The position numbers and the translations under genes were made by a program. Below the pieces are notes generated by a model. That model was not told the origin of the DNA and searched no databases. It saw only the letters and a program-made list of their open reading frames with translations. Below, piece after piece: positions 43,586 to 52,714 of a stretch of 53,458 nucleotides of DNA (position 1 is the first letter of the stretch; each line of letters opens with the position of its first letter). This DNA is from Novosphingobium sp. (GTDB lineage: Bacteria; Pseudomonadota; Alphaproteobacteria; Sphingomonadales; Sphingomonadaceae). The stretch is taken from positions 1-53,458 of the forward strand of contig JAUYQH010000182.1 in the NCBI GenBank assembly GCA_030697365.1, read 5' to 3'.

Positions 43586-44659
43586 TTACAGACAGGCTTT
43601 CTCCATCGACTGGCGCGCGAGCGCTGCCAGAGCCGGGAAGCTTGCAGCGCGGTCCTGTGCATAGGCAGATGCTGCCGTTCCGCGGATCACCCGCCCCTTA
43701 ATGCCATGAAAGATGGCCGCGAGCCGAAAATAGTTGAACGCAACATAAAAGTCCCAACCGGGAATCGAACTGCGCCCGGTCCGGCGGCAGTAGGCTGCCA
43801 CATATTCATCTTCGGACGGAATGTTGAGCGCATCCAGGCCGGTTCCGGCGAGCCCGGCGACGATATTGGGGGGCATCTGGTACATCATCGCGTGATAGGC
43901 GAAATCCGCCAGCGGATGGCCCAGCGTCGACAACTCCCAGTCGAGCACCGCGATCACGCGTGGCTCGCTGGGGTGAAAGATCATGTTGTCGCAGCGAAAA
44001 TCGCCGTGGACGATGCTGGTTTCATCGCCATCGGGGATGTTCGCGGGCAGCCATTCGACGAACGCATCCATATCGTCGTTGCGCCCCGCGTCGGTGTCCT
44101 CAAGATACTGCCGTGACCAGCGGGCGATCTGGCGGGCGAAATAATTGCCCGGCTTGCCATAATCGTCAAGGCGGAGCGCCTGATAATCGATGCCGTGCAA
44201 CTGCGCGATCACGGCATTCATCGCATCGAAATACGCAGAGCGTTCCGCGCGCGCCACGCCCGGGAAGGTCGCGTCCCAGAAGATGCGCCCCTCGACCATC
44301 TCCATCACATAAAACCAGCTGCCAATCACAGATTCGTCGGTGCACAATCCATAAACCTTGGCGACAGGAAAGCCGACGCCGCCTAGCGCTGTCAGCACCC
44401 GGGCTTCGCGATCGACCGCATGTGCGCCCTTCAGCACCTGGCCCGGTGGCTTGCGTCGCAACACGTAATTGCGCGCCGGGGTAGTCAGCTTGTAGGTCGG
44501 ATTGGATTGTCCGCCATTGAATTGCTCGATCGTCATGGGCGGTTCAAAGCCTTCGACGTGTTTGGACATCCAGCGCGTCAACGCTGCCTCGTCGAACAGG
44601 TGGGCATCGCGCACGGCGCTTGTCCCGGCATTGGCATTCTGGCTCACGGCATCGCTCAT
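43586..44659 (-). CDS. APH-family kinase, LvaA/ACAD10-like
   Basis: A 357-residue phosphotransferase with the aminoglycoside-phosphotransferase fold. Features are the nucleotide-binding region NGGQSNPTYKL, VLRRKPPGQVL, the catalytic loop HGDFRCDN (218-225, Asp220) and the metal-binding DWE (Asp240). The ATG at 44659 overlaps the acyl-CoA dehydrogenase stop as ATGA. In animals the ACAD10/11 proteins fuse such a kinase to an acyl-CoA dehydrogenase, and in levulinate-degrading Pseudomonas the LvaA kinase and LvaC dehydrogenase do this as separate proteins, phosphorylating a 4-hydroxyacyl-CoA and then eliminating phosphate. The same reaction is likely here. An antibiotic kinase is unlikely given the pairing. 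Confidence 0.85.
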   Translation of the reverse strand: MSDAVSQNANAGTSAVRDAHLFDEAALTRWMSKHVEGFEPPMTIEQFNGGQSNPTYKLTTPARNYVLRRKPPGQVLKGAHAVDREARVLTALGGVGFPVAKVYGLCTDESVIGSWFYVMEMVEGRIFWDATFPGVARAERSAYFDAMNAVIAQLHGIDYQALRLDDYGKPGNYFARQIARWSRQYLEDTDAGRNDDMDAFVEWLPANIPDGDETSIVHGDFRCDNMIFHPSEPRVIAVLDWELSTLGHPLADFAYHAMMYQMPPNIVAGLAGTGLDALNIPSEDEYVAAYCRRTGRSSIPGWDFYVAFNYFRLAAIFHGIKGRVIRGTAASAYAQDRAASFPALAALARQSMEKACL

Positions 44660-45831
44660 GCCCGCGCCGCCCTCCAGTCGCGTTTGATTTTCTTGGCCAG
44701 GCTCCATTTATGCACTTCGGTCGGACCGTCGTAGATGCGAAAGGAGCGGACTTCTCGGAATACTTGCTCAACAATTGTATCAGTGGTCACTCCGGTGCCG
44801 CCCATAACCTGCACACAACGATCTGCAATCCTCATCAGCGATTCGCTAACCGCGACCTTGGTTATAGAACTTTCCGTCGTCCCCAACGCACCGGAGTCGA
44901 GTACATCGGCGCACCAGTCGATCATCAGTTCGGCCTGTTTCAAATCAATCAGGTTTTCAGCGAGCATGAAGCCAACTCCTTCATGATCAATCAGCGGCTT
45001 GCCGAACGCCTGCCTGCGGTTAGCATAGTCGGACGCGATCTCGTTCGCACGGATGCAGGCGCCAAGCCACCGCATGCAATGCGACAACCGCGCGGGAGCC
45101 AGCCGGGTTTGCGCATACAAAAAGCCTTCACCCGCCTGCCCCAGCATCTGATCAGCCGGAACGCGCAGATTTTCGATTGCAACCGTAGCGTGACCGCCGG
45201 GCATAGAACTGTCGATGGTGTTGGGAATGCTCTCGATACGGATTGCCGGATCGGGAAGATCGACAAGAAACATGCACGCCCCTTCATCGGCATTGGCCAT
45301 GACAATGCCGACTTTCGCACCCAGAGCCCCGGTAATGAAAGCTTTCCGTCCGTTGATTACCCAATGGTTGCCATCGAGCTGACACCTTGTCTGCATCATC
45401 GACGGATCGGACCCCGCGCCGCCTTCTGCGGCCGGCTCGGTCATGAAAAAGGCTGACCGTGCCCTTCCGTCGATTAGCGGTTTCAGGAACTGTTTCTTCA
45501 GAGCGAGGCTACCGACCTTGCCCAAAAGGTACATATTACCCTCATCTGGCGCTGCCGTGTTGCAAGCCAGCGGGCCCAGGGGTGACAGCCCAGTCTTTTG
45601 CAAAACGATTGCCGTCTCGCGTTGAGACAGGTGTCGACCGTCGTCTAGGATGTGGGGCGTCAAAACTCCAGCTGCGCGCGCTTTCTCCCTCATCTCGGCG
45701 ACCAGTTCATCTGTCGGGCAATCGTGGTGGTCCCTGCGCGGATCCCTCTCGTAAGGCACGATTTCGTCGCGCACGAACTGCTCAACCCGCGCGCCAATTG
45801 CGGCCGCGTTCTGCATGCCAATACCATTCAT
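44656..45831 (-). CDS. Acyl-CoA dehydrogenase family protein (partner of the APH kinase)
   Basis: A 391-residue flavoprotein of the acyl-CoA dehydrogenase fold. Visible parts are FFMTEPAAEGGAGSDP (FAD/substrate loop), VINGRKAFITGA, RLSHCMRWLG, RRQAFGKPL, QVMGGTGVT and the C-terminal IYDGPTEVHKWSLAKKI. It is translationally coupled to the APH kinase, as in ACAD10/11-like systems. There it would act as a lyase/isomerase on a phosphorylated hydroxyacyl-CoA. A plain alpha,beta-dehydrogenation remains possible. Base composition at third positions is visibly less GC-rich than in the kinase gene. The start ATG at 45831 has no strong binding site. Confidence 0.87.
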   Translation of the reverse strand: MNGIGMQNAAAIGARVEQFVRDEIVPYERDPRRDHHDCPTDELVAEMREKARAAGVLTPHILDDGRHLSQRETAIVLQKTGLSPLGPLACNTAAPDEGNMYLLGKVGSLALKKQFLKPLIDGRARSAFFMTEPAAEGGAGSDPSMMQTRCQLDGNHWVINGRKAFITGALGAKVGIVMANADEGACMFLVDLPDPAIRIESIPNTIDSSMPGGHATVAIENLRVPADQMLGQAGEGFLYAQTRLAPARLSHCMRWLGACIRANEIASDYANRRQAFGKPLIDHEGVGFMLAENLIDLKQAELMIDWCADVLDSGALGTTESSITKVAVSESLMRIADRCVQVMGGTGVTTDTIVEQVFREVRSFRIYDGPTEVHKWSLAKKIKRDWRAARA

Positions 45832-45974
45832 TGCGATCTCATCTGTATCTCGGCAATATCGCCATAACGCTCACCGGCACTCCCATCGCGGGTAGTATTT
45901 TGGCAAGCGCCTCAAAAATAATCATCTGCGCTGAAATAATTGCTACAAATAACACAATTCCACGTGCAGGTTGC

Positions 45975-46004
45975 GATGTTACTCGTGATTAAGATCATAA
46001 CATC
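45975..46004. promoter_or_regulatory. Hairpin/operator between the enone reductase and acyl-CoA dehydrogenase genes
   Basis: Arms GATGTTA (45975-45981) and TAACATC (45998-46004) with an inner TGAT/ATCA pair around TAAG give 11 paired bases with one 4-nt bulge. It lies 144 nt upstream of the dehydrogenase start and 54 nt past the reductase stop, in AT-rich sequence. Terminator or operator, undecided. Confidence 0.35.
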
Positions 46005-46058
46005 CAATTTATTTGTACGAAACCTACATAATGGCGGACGTTTTAAGTTTTATTGGTC

Positions 46059-47150
46059 TCAGTTAGCTGCGGGAAGAACATTTTGATCCATAAAATAGCG
46101 CAGCCAGTATGCAAACATCTGCTCTGTGTCGAACACATGGTGGAAGCCGGCCTGACGCAGCTTTATGGTGCTGACAAATGCCGGCAAGGGGGGGCTTTCC
46201 GCGCCATAGGCAAAACAGAAATCAGCATAATAATGCGATTCCCCAACGATCTCCTCGATGCTTGTATCAACCAAGCCGTGCTCGGCGACGAGCGCATCCC
46301 AAGTTGCCGAATGTTGAGGAAGGTATTCTGCCATTGATCGTGGCCGATCTGGACCGTTTTCCACACCAAGGACGTCCATCATCGCTGGCCACAAATTTCG
46401 CCATTCGAAAACGTCGCCATTAGTAACGTTGAAGTGCTGTCCCCTAGCATTTTCGGCTTCGGTTGCCCAATGGAGCACCTTTGCGACCAGTCGCGCGTCT
46501 ACTGCTTCCCAAACATACGATGCTCCACCAGGGAATCCGCATGGCTCGCCGAGTTTGCGGCAGATTGCAGCATATGCTCCGATTACTGGAGCAAGATTCA
46601 TTGCAACTCCAAAAGGAGCACCAATGATTAGCTGTGGTCGCAGAATTGTGAAATCGAAGCCAACATACGCTGCCTTCTCGCGAATATAGTCTTCTTGGAG
46701 CCAGTAAAAGTTCGCATGGTTATCACGTGGGGCGCTCTCCCGTGCCGGAATGGGCATGGGGTGCAAGTGAATGCCATAAGCTTTTGTGCCCTGCAGCAGA
46801 CTGATATGCTGTATTTTGGCAACAGCGCACAATGGTTCCATCAAATTCCTGATCATCGCCAGGTTGGTGGACATCTGCTCGCTGTCGCTCCACCCCTCGA
46901 TCAACCCAGGCTTCTCGTACAGCGCCGCATAGACGACATGCGTAACCTCGCTCATCGTTGAAAACAGAGCGTTCGTCGCCTCAGCGTCCCTCAGATCAAC
47001 CGAATGATGCTGAAAGGACCGTTCGCTGCGCACGCTGGGTTTGCGCCGAGAGACGGAAATGACCGTGCAATCAGCGTCTTCGAGGAATTCCTCTAATGCA
47101 CTGAACCCGACGACGCCGCTGGCACCAAGGATAAGGACAGTTTTCTTCAT
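46059..47150 (-). CDS. PRISE-type enone reductase (progesterone 5beta-reductase/iridoid synthase-like)
   Basis: A 363-residue extended SDR. The cofactor motif GASGVVG lies at 9-15, and SRRK at 34-37 favours NADPH. Instead of the usual YxxxK, it has a separate Lys123 in QGTKAYG and Tyr149 in NFYWLQED. That Lys/Tyr layout and the NFYxxxED motif are the marks of the PRISE family, first known from plants, which reduces activated C=C bonds of enones and enals. GGAG lies nine bases before the ATG. It follows a TBDR gene by 39 nt in an operon with a CoA ligase and a cyclase. A terpenoid, steroid or ring enone substrate is likely. Confidence 0.8.
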   Translation of the reverse strand: MKKTVLILGASGVVGFSALEEFLEDADCTVISVSRRKPSVRSERSFQHHSVDLRDAEATNALFSTMSEVTHVVYAALYEKPGLIEGWSDSEQMSTNLAMIRNLMEPLCAVAKIQHISLLQGTKAYGIHLHPMPIPARESAPRDNHANFYWLQEDYIREKAAYVGFDFTILRPQLIIGAPFGVAMNLAPVIGAYAAICRKLGEPCGFPGGASYVWEAVDARLVAKVLHWATEAENARGQHFNVTNGDVFEWRNLWPAMMDVLGVENGPDRPRSMAEYLPQHSATWDALVAEHGLVDTSIEEIVGESHYYADFCFAYGAESPPLPAFVSTIKLRQAGFHHVFDTEQMFAYWLRYFMDQNVLPAAN

Positions 47151-47189
47151 GGGCTGAAACTCCGGTAAAATCAGGTGGCGGGGCCGTGA

Positions 47190-49601
47190 TCAAAAACGAT
47201 AGCTGATGGTCGCGCCGTAGGTTGCGGGCATGCCGCTGTAGCGCACCAGTGCATCGCCGAACTGTCGGGACACCTGGATCCAGTAGTATTTGTCGGTCAC
47301 GTTGCGTCCCCAGATCTGGAACCGCCAATTATTGACCGCCACCCCGGCACGCAGATCCAGCAGGGCATAGCCATTAATGTCCAACTCAGGCAGCTGCCCG
47401 AACCCTGCATTAGTCTGGCTTTGATAGGTCACATTGCCGCCTACAAACCCAGTGGTGTTTCCTCCGATGGGAAAGTCATATTGGGCGTCTAGGCTGCCTT
47501 GCCACCTCGGTGCCAGCGGAAAAGGCTCGCCGGTGAAGTTCTGGAGAGCACCCAAATAATTAAAGTTACTAAAGTTACCGTCAATTTCGGTCTTGGCATA
47601 ACTGCCCGTTGCGGTGACTTGGAGTCCATCGACAGGTCTCGCAGCCACTGACACTTCAAACCCAAGAACGTGCGAAGTGGGAACATTCACCAGCGCGGAA
47701 AGCGGACCGAATACCGAATCGAGGATCGAACCACGAATCTGCTTATTCTTATAATCATAATAGAAGGCGGCACCGTTCAATTGCACAGCGCGGTCAAATA
47801 AACTAGCTTTTACCCCTGCTTCATAAGCAAGCAAAGATTCCTGAACGGCAGGTATTAGCTGGACCGATCTAGCGGTTGCTGCGGTTGGGAAGCTTCCTGC
47901 CTTGTAACCCCGGCTGACATTGGCATAGAAAAGCGTATCCGGAGCGGCATCCCACTTTATACCAGCTCTCCAGGAGATGTTATCCTCATCAAGGCTATCA
48001 AACGTGAGGCCAGGTGCAAACGTTGGTCCCGGACCTGTTGTGCCGCAGCCTCCAGGTCCGGCGTTGATGCCTGGTCCGCGTGATGGATCGGGAAAGGCCG
48101 CACCGGAAAACGGATTACCAGTCAGCAGCAGGTTCTGGATCGCTTGCGAGATGGTGGACCAGCTGCCATCGCCGCCATCAGACCCGCAACCGAAGAAATC
48201 ACGCGTTTGCTTTGTATAGCGCGCGCCTGCTTGCAGGGTCAGCGCGCCGATTGGATATTCAACGTTGAAGAAGCCAGCATAGGTCTTGACCTGCTGATCG
48301 TTAATGGGCCGCGTCGGCCCCAGCGGCAATCCGAAGATGCTTCTGCTGGTGGAATCGGAATAGCTCTGCAGGAAGAAATCTAATGTGTCATCTGCCTGAT
48401 AATTGGTTCCGAGAATCCAGTTGCCTTGGCCACCGAAAGTGCCCGAGAGACGCAATTCTTGGTAGAAAGTCTTAAGGTGGCCCTGCTGGACAGATTCATA
48501 ATTGCGAAAGCTTGTACCGTCGCTGTCAACCGGCTCGAAGCGGTCGAAATCCTGATAGGATGTTAGCGATGTAAGCGTGACATCGGCGGACACATCATAT
48601 TCAAGCCGCAGAGCGACGTTATAGTAAGAGTTGTCTTTTTCTAAAGGAACGCAGCCCGATGGTGCTTCTGTCGGTGAATTGTTGATGCACGTGCTCCAAT
48701 CGGCAGCCCGGTTGTTGAATGGTGCCAACGGAAAGTTCAAAAAAGCGGGGTCTAGCGGTGTTTGCGCATTCCCCGGGACAATTCGGAACAGTTGCGGTGC
48801 CTGCGTTTCGGACTTGTCCATAAAGCCAGAACCAGTCAGCTGGGCACGAAAGCTGGGCGTGGGTTCCCATGCCAGCGTAACGCGCCCATTGAGTAGATCT
48901 TGCTTCCCAAGTTCGTCATTGCGTGTCGTGCTTTGCTGCCATGGCCCGCTATCGACCACTCGGCCGGCGAACCTGATACCAAGCGTATCGGTGAGCGGTA
49001 GGCTCACGAAACCTTGGACATCGATTGTGTCAAACCTACCAAAGCTGGCATCGAAGCCTGCCTCAAAATTATTGCTGGGTTTGTTGGCGATGTAATTGAT
49101 CGCACCACCCGTGGCATTGTTGCCAAACAAGGTGCCCTGTGGACCCTTTAATATCTCGACCCGCTGCAGATCAAGCGTCGCGCCAACGGTTTCGATTGAA
49201 AATGGAAGGGGTACTTCATCAACATAGGTGCTTACCGTAGGGCTAGCGCCGAGGGCCGTATCCTGAAAACCAACGCCGCGAATAGTAAACACCGGAGTAC
49301 CGTAAGGTGACTTGGTAGCAGAAAAACCAGGTACAATTTTTTGAAGTTGTGACGTTTCGGTGATGCCCAGATTAATCAGTTGCTCACCGCTAGCAGCCTG
49401 CACCGACATGGCAACGTCATTGATTTTTTCAGACCGCTTTTGTGCTGTGACCACAATTTCGTCCAGCTGGTTGCCTTGCGTCACGTCGCCAGCTTGTGCG
49501 GTTTCACTGGCCTCTTGTGCTTCGGCGCTGGTGGACTGGATGCAGATCAGCGCTGCAAGGCTGGCTGCGCAGGCAAATTGAGCGTTGTTTGAGATTTTCA
49601 T
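47190..49601 (-). CDS. TonB-dependent receptor of the ligase-cyclase-reductase operon
   Basis: An 803-residue outer-membrane receptor. GGGGAGG lies five bases before the ATG; the signal peptide ends near STSAEAQ. The mature start carries DEIVVTAQKRSEKIND; plug motifs are TIRGVGFQDTALG and ILKGPQGTLFGNNATGGAIN; the barrel ends in YGATISYRF. Its GC content is clearly lower than that of the other four receptors, with many A/T third positions. It lies 42 nt after the cyclase gene and before the PRISE reductase. Ligand unknown, but the enzymes around it suggest a cyclic or terpenoid compound. Confidence 0.93.
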   Translation of the reverse strand: MKISNNAQFACAASLAALICIQSTSAEAQEASETAQAGDVTQGNQLDEIVVTAQKRSEKINDVAMSVQAASGEQLINLGITETSQLQKIVPGFSATKSPYGTPVFTIRGVGFQDTALGASPTVSTYVDEVPLPFSIETVGATLDLQRVEILKGPQGTLFGNNATGGAINYIANKPSNNFEAGFDASFGRFDTIDVQGFVSLPLTDTLGIRFAGRVVDSGPWQQSTTRNDELGKQDLLNGRVTLAWEPTPSFRAQLTGSGFMDKSETQAPQLFRIVPGNAQTPLDPAFLNFPLAPFNNRAADWSTCINNSPTEAPSGCVPLEKDNSYYNVALRLEYDVSADVTLTSLTSYQDFDRFEPVDSDGTSFRNYESVQQGHLKTFYQELRLSGTFGGQGNWILGTNYQADDTLDFFLQSYSDSTSRSIFGLPLGPTRPINDQQVKTYAGFFNVEYPIGALTLQAGARYTKQTRDFFGCGSDGGDGSWSTISQAIQNLLLTGNPFSGAAFPDPSRGPGINAGPGGCGTTGPGPTFAPGLTFDSLDEDNISWRAGIKWDAAPDTLFYANVSRGYKAGSFPTAATARSVQLIPAVQESLLAYEAGVKASLFDRAVQLNGAAFYYDYKNKQIRGSILDSVFGPLSALVNVPTSHVLGFEVSVAARPVDGLQVTATGSYAKTEIDGNFSNFNYLGALQNFTGEPFPLAPRWQGSLDAQYDFPIGGNTTGFVGGNVTYQSQTNAGFGQLPELDINGYALLDLRAGVAVNNWRFQIWGRNVTDKYYWIQVSRQFGDALVRYSGMPATYGATISYRF

Positions 49602-49643
49602 GATAACCTCCCCGTTTCTGATGTGTTTGTTGGTTTTTTAAAA

Positions 49644-50603
49644 TTATTTGATGACCACCGGGTTGACCGGAGCGCCGGATCCATCGACGACCTTGAGCGG
49701 CGCTGCGACGTACAGGAACGACCACTGGCCATCGGCAGCGCAATCGTCTGCCAGCGCGTCAGGAAGAATGATTTCGGTAAACGCTACGCCAAGGTTGCGC
49801 ATTAATGCGCTGTGCAAAGGCAGAGCGACGCCAGATACCGGATCGATCGTCACTTCATTGGCAATCGTATCGGTAACCAGGTTCGGGATTTCCATCTCGT
49901 AGAACCAGCGGACCAGTTCGGGTGAGTAAGTCAGGCCCGGCTCAATGAAGTCCTTGTAAAAATCATCTGCGCCGCGTTTGTAGAATGACCCGATCCAGCC
50001 GGTGCGGATGATCAAGATGTCGCGCTTTTCAATGGAGACGCCTTGTGCCTGGGCGGCTGCACACAAGTCATTGTGGTCGAATGTTTCGCCTTTATCGAGG
50101 CAGTCCTTGCCCCTGAAACGCGCCATGTCGATCAGCACGGCGCGGCCGACGATGCCGCGTTCGGCAATCGGCAGAACCCCGGCCTTAGCCGTGCCGCCTA
50201 TGGTCGTCATAGCATCATAGCCGTTATAGATCTGGTCGTCATACCAGACATGGCCAAGCGCGTCGTACTGGGTCGATCCCTGCAGGTACATGACCATCAT
50301 GTCATCGCAGTATTCCATGTTTCCTGGGAACTTCGGTCCCTTGCCGCACATGAAATGCCCGTGATCAAGCACGTTGACGCGCTGTGCCGGGCGCCGTCCC
50401 GGCCACAGCGGGTCGCCCTGGGGATTGCCCATCTGCACCTGAAGTGTGAAAACCTTGCCCTGCTTGACCGCCGCCATGCCGCGCATCACCTCAACCGATG
50501 TCAGATAATTGAGCGAGCCCACCTCATCATCAGGCCCCCATTTTCCCCAATTTTTCGGGGAGTGAGCGAGCAGTTCTGACAGATCGGGAACAGTATCGGG
50601 CAT
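49644..50603 (-). CDS. Cyclase/kynurenine-formamidase-like hydrolase
   Basis: A 319-residue protein of the cyclase family (metal-dependent hydrolases such as KynB). The classical motif HGTHxDxxxH appears here as GSTQYDALGH, with Gln in place of one metal-binding His; I believe this is a recurring subfamily variant. Other features are NVLDHGHFMC and DILIIRTGW. The ATG at 50603 follows AAAGGATC; an ATG at 50636 overlapping the ligase stop (ATGA) is the alternative. Family role: hydrolysis of amides, lactones or cyclic esters. It lies between a CoA ligase and a TBDR, so ring opening before or after CoA activation is plausible. Confidence 0.83.
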   Translation of the reverse strand: MPDTVPDLSELLAHSPKNWGKWGPDDEVGSLNYLTSVEVMRGMAAVKQGKVFTLQVQMGNPQGDPLWPGRRPAQRVNVLDHGHFMCGKGPKFPGNMEYCDDMMVMYLQGSTQYDALGHVWYDDQIYNGYDAMTTIGGTAKAGVLPIAERGIVGRAVLIDMARFRGKDCLDKGETFDHNDLCAAAQAQGVSIEKRDILIIRTGWIGSFYKRGADDFYKDFIEPGLTYSPELVRWFYEMEIPNLVTDTIANEVTIDPVSGVALPLHSALMRNLGVAFTEIILPDALADDCAADGQWSFLYVAAPLKVVDGSGAPVNPVVIK

Positions 50604-50632
50604 GATGATCCTTTCAGGCAAAAGCGATGAGG

Positions 50633-52234
50633 TCATTCGGCGGCGAGTTCCCGCAAGTTCCGCTTGAGGACCTTGCCGTTGGCGTTGCGGGGCAGCGCCT
50701 CAACGTAATGGAAACGTTCGGGGACTTTGTAGTCGGCCAGGTGCTGGCCGCAGTATGCCTTGAGCGCGTCTGAGGCTATGGGCGCGTCCGTCACGATGTA
50801 CGCGTGCGCGCGCTCCCCCAACACGGGGCAGGCAATGCCGATGACGGCCGCTTCCCTTACGCCGGCATGGTCGAGCAAAATGTTTTCAACCTCGGATGCA
50901 TAGATCTTGTATCCGCCGCGGTTGATCACGTCCTTCAGGCGGTCGATCACTTGCACAAAACCCTGAGCATCGATGCTGCCGATGTCGCCTGATCGCCAGT
51001 ATCCGCCGACAAATTCTCGCGACGTCGCCTCAGGATTATTCCAATAGCCGCTGACGACCATCGGGCCAGATATCCAGATTTCGCCAGGCGTATCGCTGAT
51101 GACTTCACAGCCATTGGCATCCATCACCATAATGTCGGCGCACAACACCGGCAGGCCGACTTGGTGCGCCCGTTGTGTCGCAAAACGTGTCGGCATCATT
51201 ACCGCCGGAGACGTCGTTTCGGTCGCGCCATAGCAGTTCATCAGCTTTAGCTGCGGCAGCTGCTCGGCCAGGCGGCCGATGGTCACTTGGGGCATGATCG
51301 CGCCGCCATAGCCGGAAACCCGCCAGTGTGAGAGGTCAGCCGTCGCAAAATCAGGCTGCAGCAGGCACAAATTGAACATCGCTGGAACGATGAGTGTGTG
51401 GGTCATCCGTTCCCTGGCAGCCAAGCTGATGAAATCACGGGCGCTGAAGCTGTCCATTATGATCAGGGTTGCCCCCGATCCGATCATGACCGTGACCAGC
51501 GCGATCAATCCGGTGACATGACTCATCGGAACAGCGATGATCGACCGATCCTCGGCCGTGACCTCCATCGCAGTCTGGTAGTGGAGGAATGAGTGGATTA
51601 CGTTGAAATGCGACAGCATCGCGCCCTTGGGCCTGCCGGTCGTCCCCGATGTGTACAGGATGACCGCGACGTCATGTTCACCGGCCGATGCAACTTCGCC
51701 AGGCGCAGCGCCCTGGGAAAGATCATCAAGGATCGACGATCCGTCCGCCTCCAACAGGACAACCGAACGTACTGCAGGGATCGCAGCGCCATCGGGCAGC
51801 ACCGCCTGCAGATGCGCATGTGCAATGACCAGTTCGGCCTGGCTGTCGTTGATGATATAGGCCAACTCCGGGGTGGCTTCCCGGATGTTCATGGGCACCA
51901 TGATGGCATTCAACCGCGCAAGCGCGAAGGTCAGCACGACATATTCGGGGCAGTTGGCCAGCAAGATCGCCACACGTGCGCCCGAAACGACGCCCAGCGA
52001 TGCCAGCCCATCCGCGGTGCGCCGAACCTTCTCTTCAAGCGCGGCGTAGCTGATGCGCTGGCGTTCGAACACGATGGCAGTGCCAGCTGGGTTTGCGGCA
52101 AAGCCTCTGGTGAAAACATCGAACAGGCTTTGGGGCCGATCCGCGAAGCAGGACACGACCCTGGCGGCGGCAACGGCCTCACGCCGGATTGCGGGCGCAT
52201 CTATCTCATCGTGCCACGTGCAACGCTTAGCCAT
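50633..52234 (-). CDS. AMP-forming acyl-CoA synthetase/ligase
   Basis: A 533-residue adenylate-forming ligase. The P-loop ILYTSGTTGRPKGAMLSH, the A5 motif CYGATETTS, YWRSGDIGS, DRLKDVINRGGYKIYASEVE, and the catalytic Lys in NANGKVLKRNL near the C-terminus are all present. The ATG at 52234 gives a family-like start (MAKRCTW); the open frame continues to 52393 without a good start. It activates a carboxylic acid to its CoA thioester using ATP. It is the first gene of the ligase-cyclase-TBDR-reductase operon, divergent from an AraC gene. The acid is unknown. Confidence 0.9.
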   Translation of the reverse strand: MAKRCTWHDEIDAPAIRREAVAAARVVSCFADRPQSLFDVFTRGFAANPAGTAIVFERQRISYAALEEKVRRTADGLASLGVVSGARVAILLANCPEYVVLTFALARLNAIMVPMNIREATPELAYIINDSQAELVIAHAHLQAVLPDGAAIPAVRSVVLLEADGSSILDDLSQGAAPGEVASAGEHDVAVILYTSGTTGRPKGAMLSHFNVIHSFLHYQTAMEVTAEDRSIIAVPMSHVTGLIALVTVMIGSGATLIIMDSFSARDFISLAARERMTHTLIVPAMFNLCLLQPDFATADLSHWRVSGYGGAIMPQVTIGRLAEQLPQLKLMNCYGATETTSPAVMMPTRFATQRAHQVGLPVLCADIMVMDANGCEVISDTPGEIWISGPMVVSGYWNNPEATSREFVGGYWRSGDIGSIDAQGFVQVIDRLKDVINRGGYKIYASEVENILLDHAGVREAAVIGIACPVLGERAHAYIVTDAPIASDALKAYCGQHLADYKVPERFHYVEALPRNANGKVLKRNLRELAAE

Positions 52235-52714
52235 CACTCGTCCGTCCTGAATCTTTGATCTCATCCGCAATTGGACGGTCATCGACTTGTTGGCATGGAT
52301 GCTGACATGGCCAATCAAAGGAGAGCAATGCCGCTGAGCCTTCCAGCGGTCCGCCATGTTCGGATTATGATACAAGTGTCTGGATTGCGGCATCCGGCGG
52401 TCTGGTCATCGCCGTTGGCGACCCGAATCGATCGCCCTGCGCACATGCGGTACGCCGAGCCGCACCCGATGGACTGGCAAAAGCCCCGCAAATACATCTG
52501 CTGTCCGGTCGGCAATTGGCGATCCCACCCCATGCGGCTTTTCCTGGCGACTGGGCCAAGCGGCAAGTTCACGCGCGGAATTTGATATGATTGTCAGGAT
52601 TCTGTCAGGCCTTGGCGTGGCCCGTTTGCTCGCGCCCTGATTCTAGGATAGCCTCACAGCCCATGAGGCAGAGCAAATCTGCCCGTGCTAGAGGATGGAG
52701 GAAGGGTCAGGCAC
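52235..52714. promoter_or_regulatory. 480-nt divergent intergenic region, ligase operon and araC
   Basis: I find no supportable gene here. It must contain the ligase and araC promoters. The only structured signal I see is two direct repeats TGTCAGG (52592-52598 and 52603-52609) with an 11-bp period, upstream of araC; such helical-phase repeats suit AraC-type half-sites. Confidence 0.35.

Noticed and set aside
43586..44659. Antibiotic (aminoglycoside) resistance kinase
   Set aside because: The coupling to an acyl-CoA dehydrogenase and the FRCDN/DWELSTLG motifs point to the ACAD10/LvaA group, not to drug resistance.
52271..52585. 104-codon + strand frame in the region before araC
   Set aside because: No recognisable domain, no good ribosome binding site; more likely promoter DNA.
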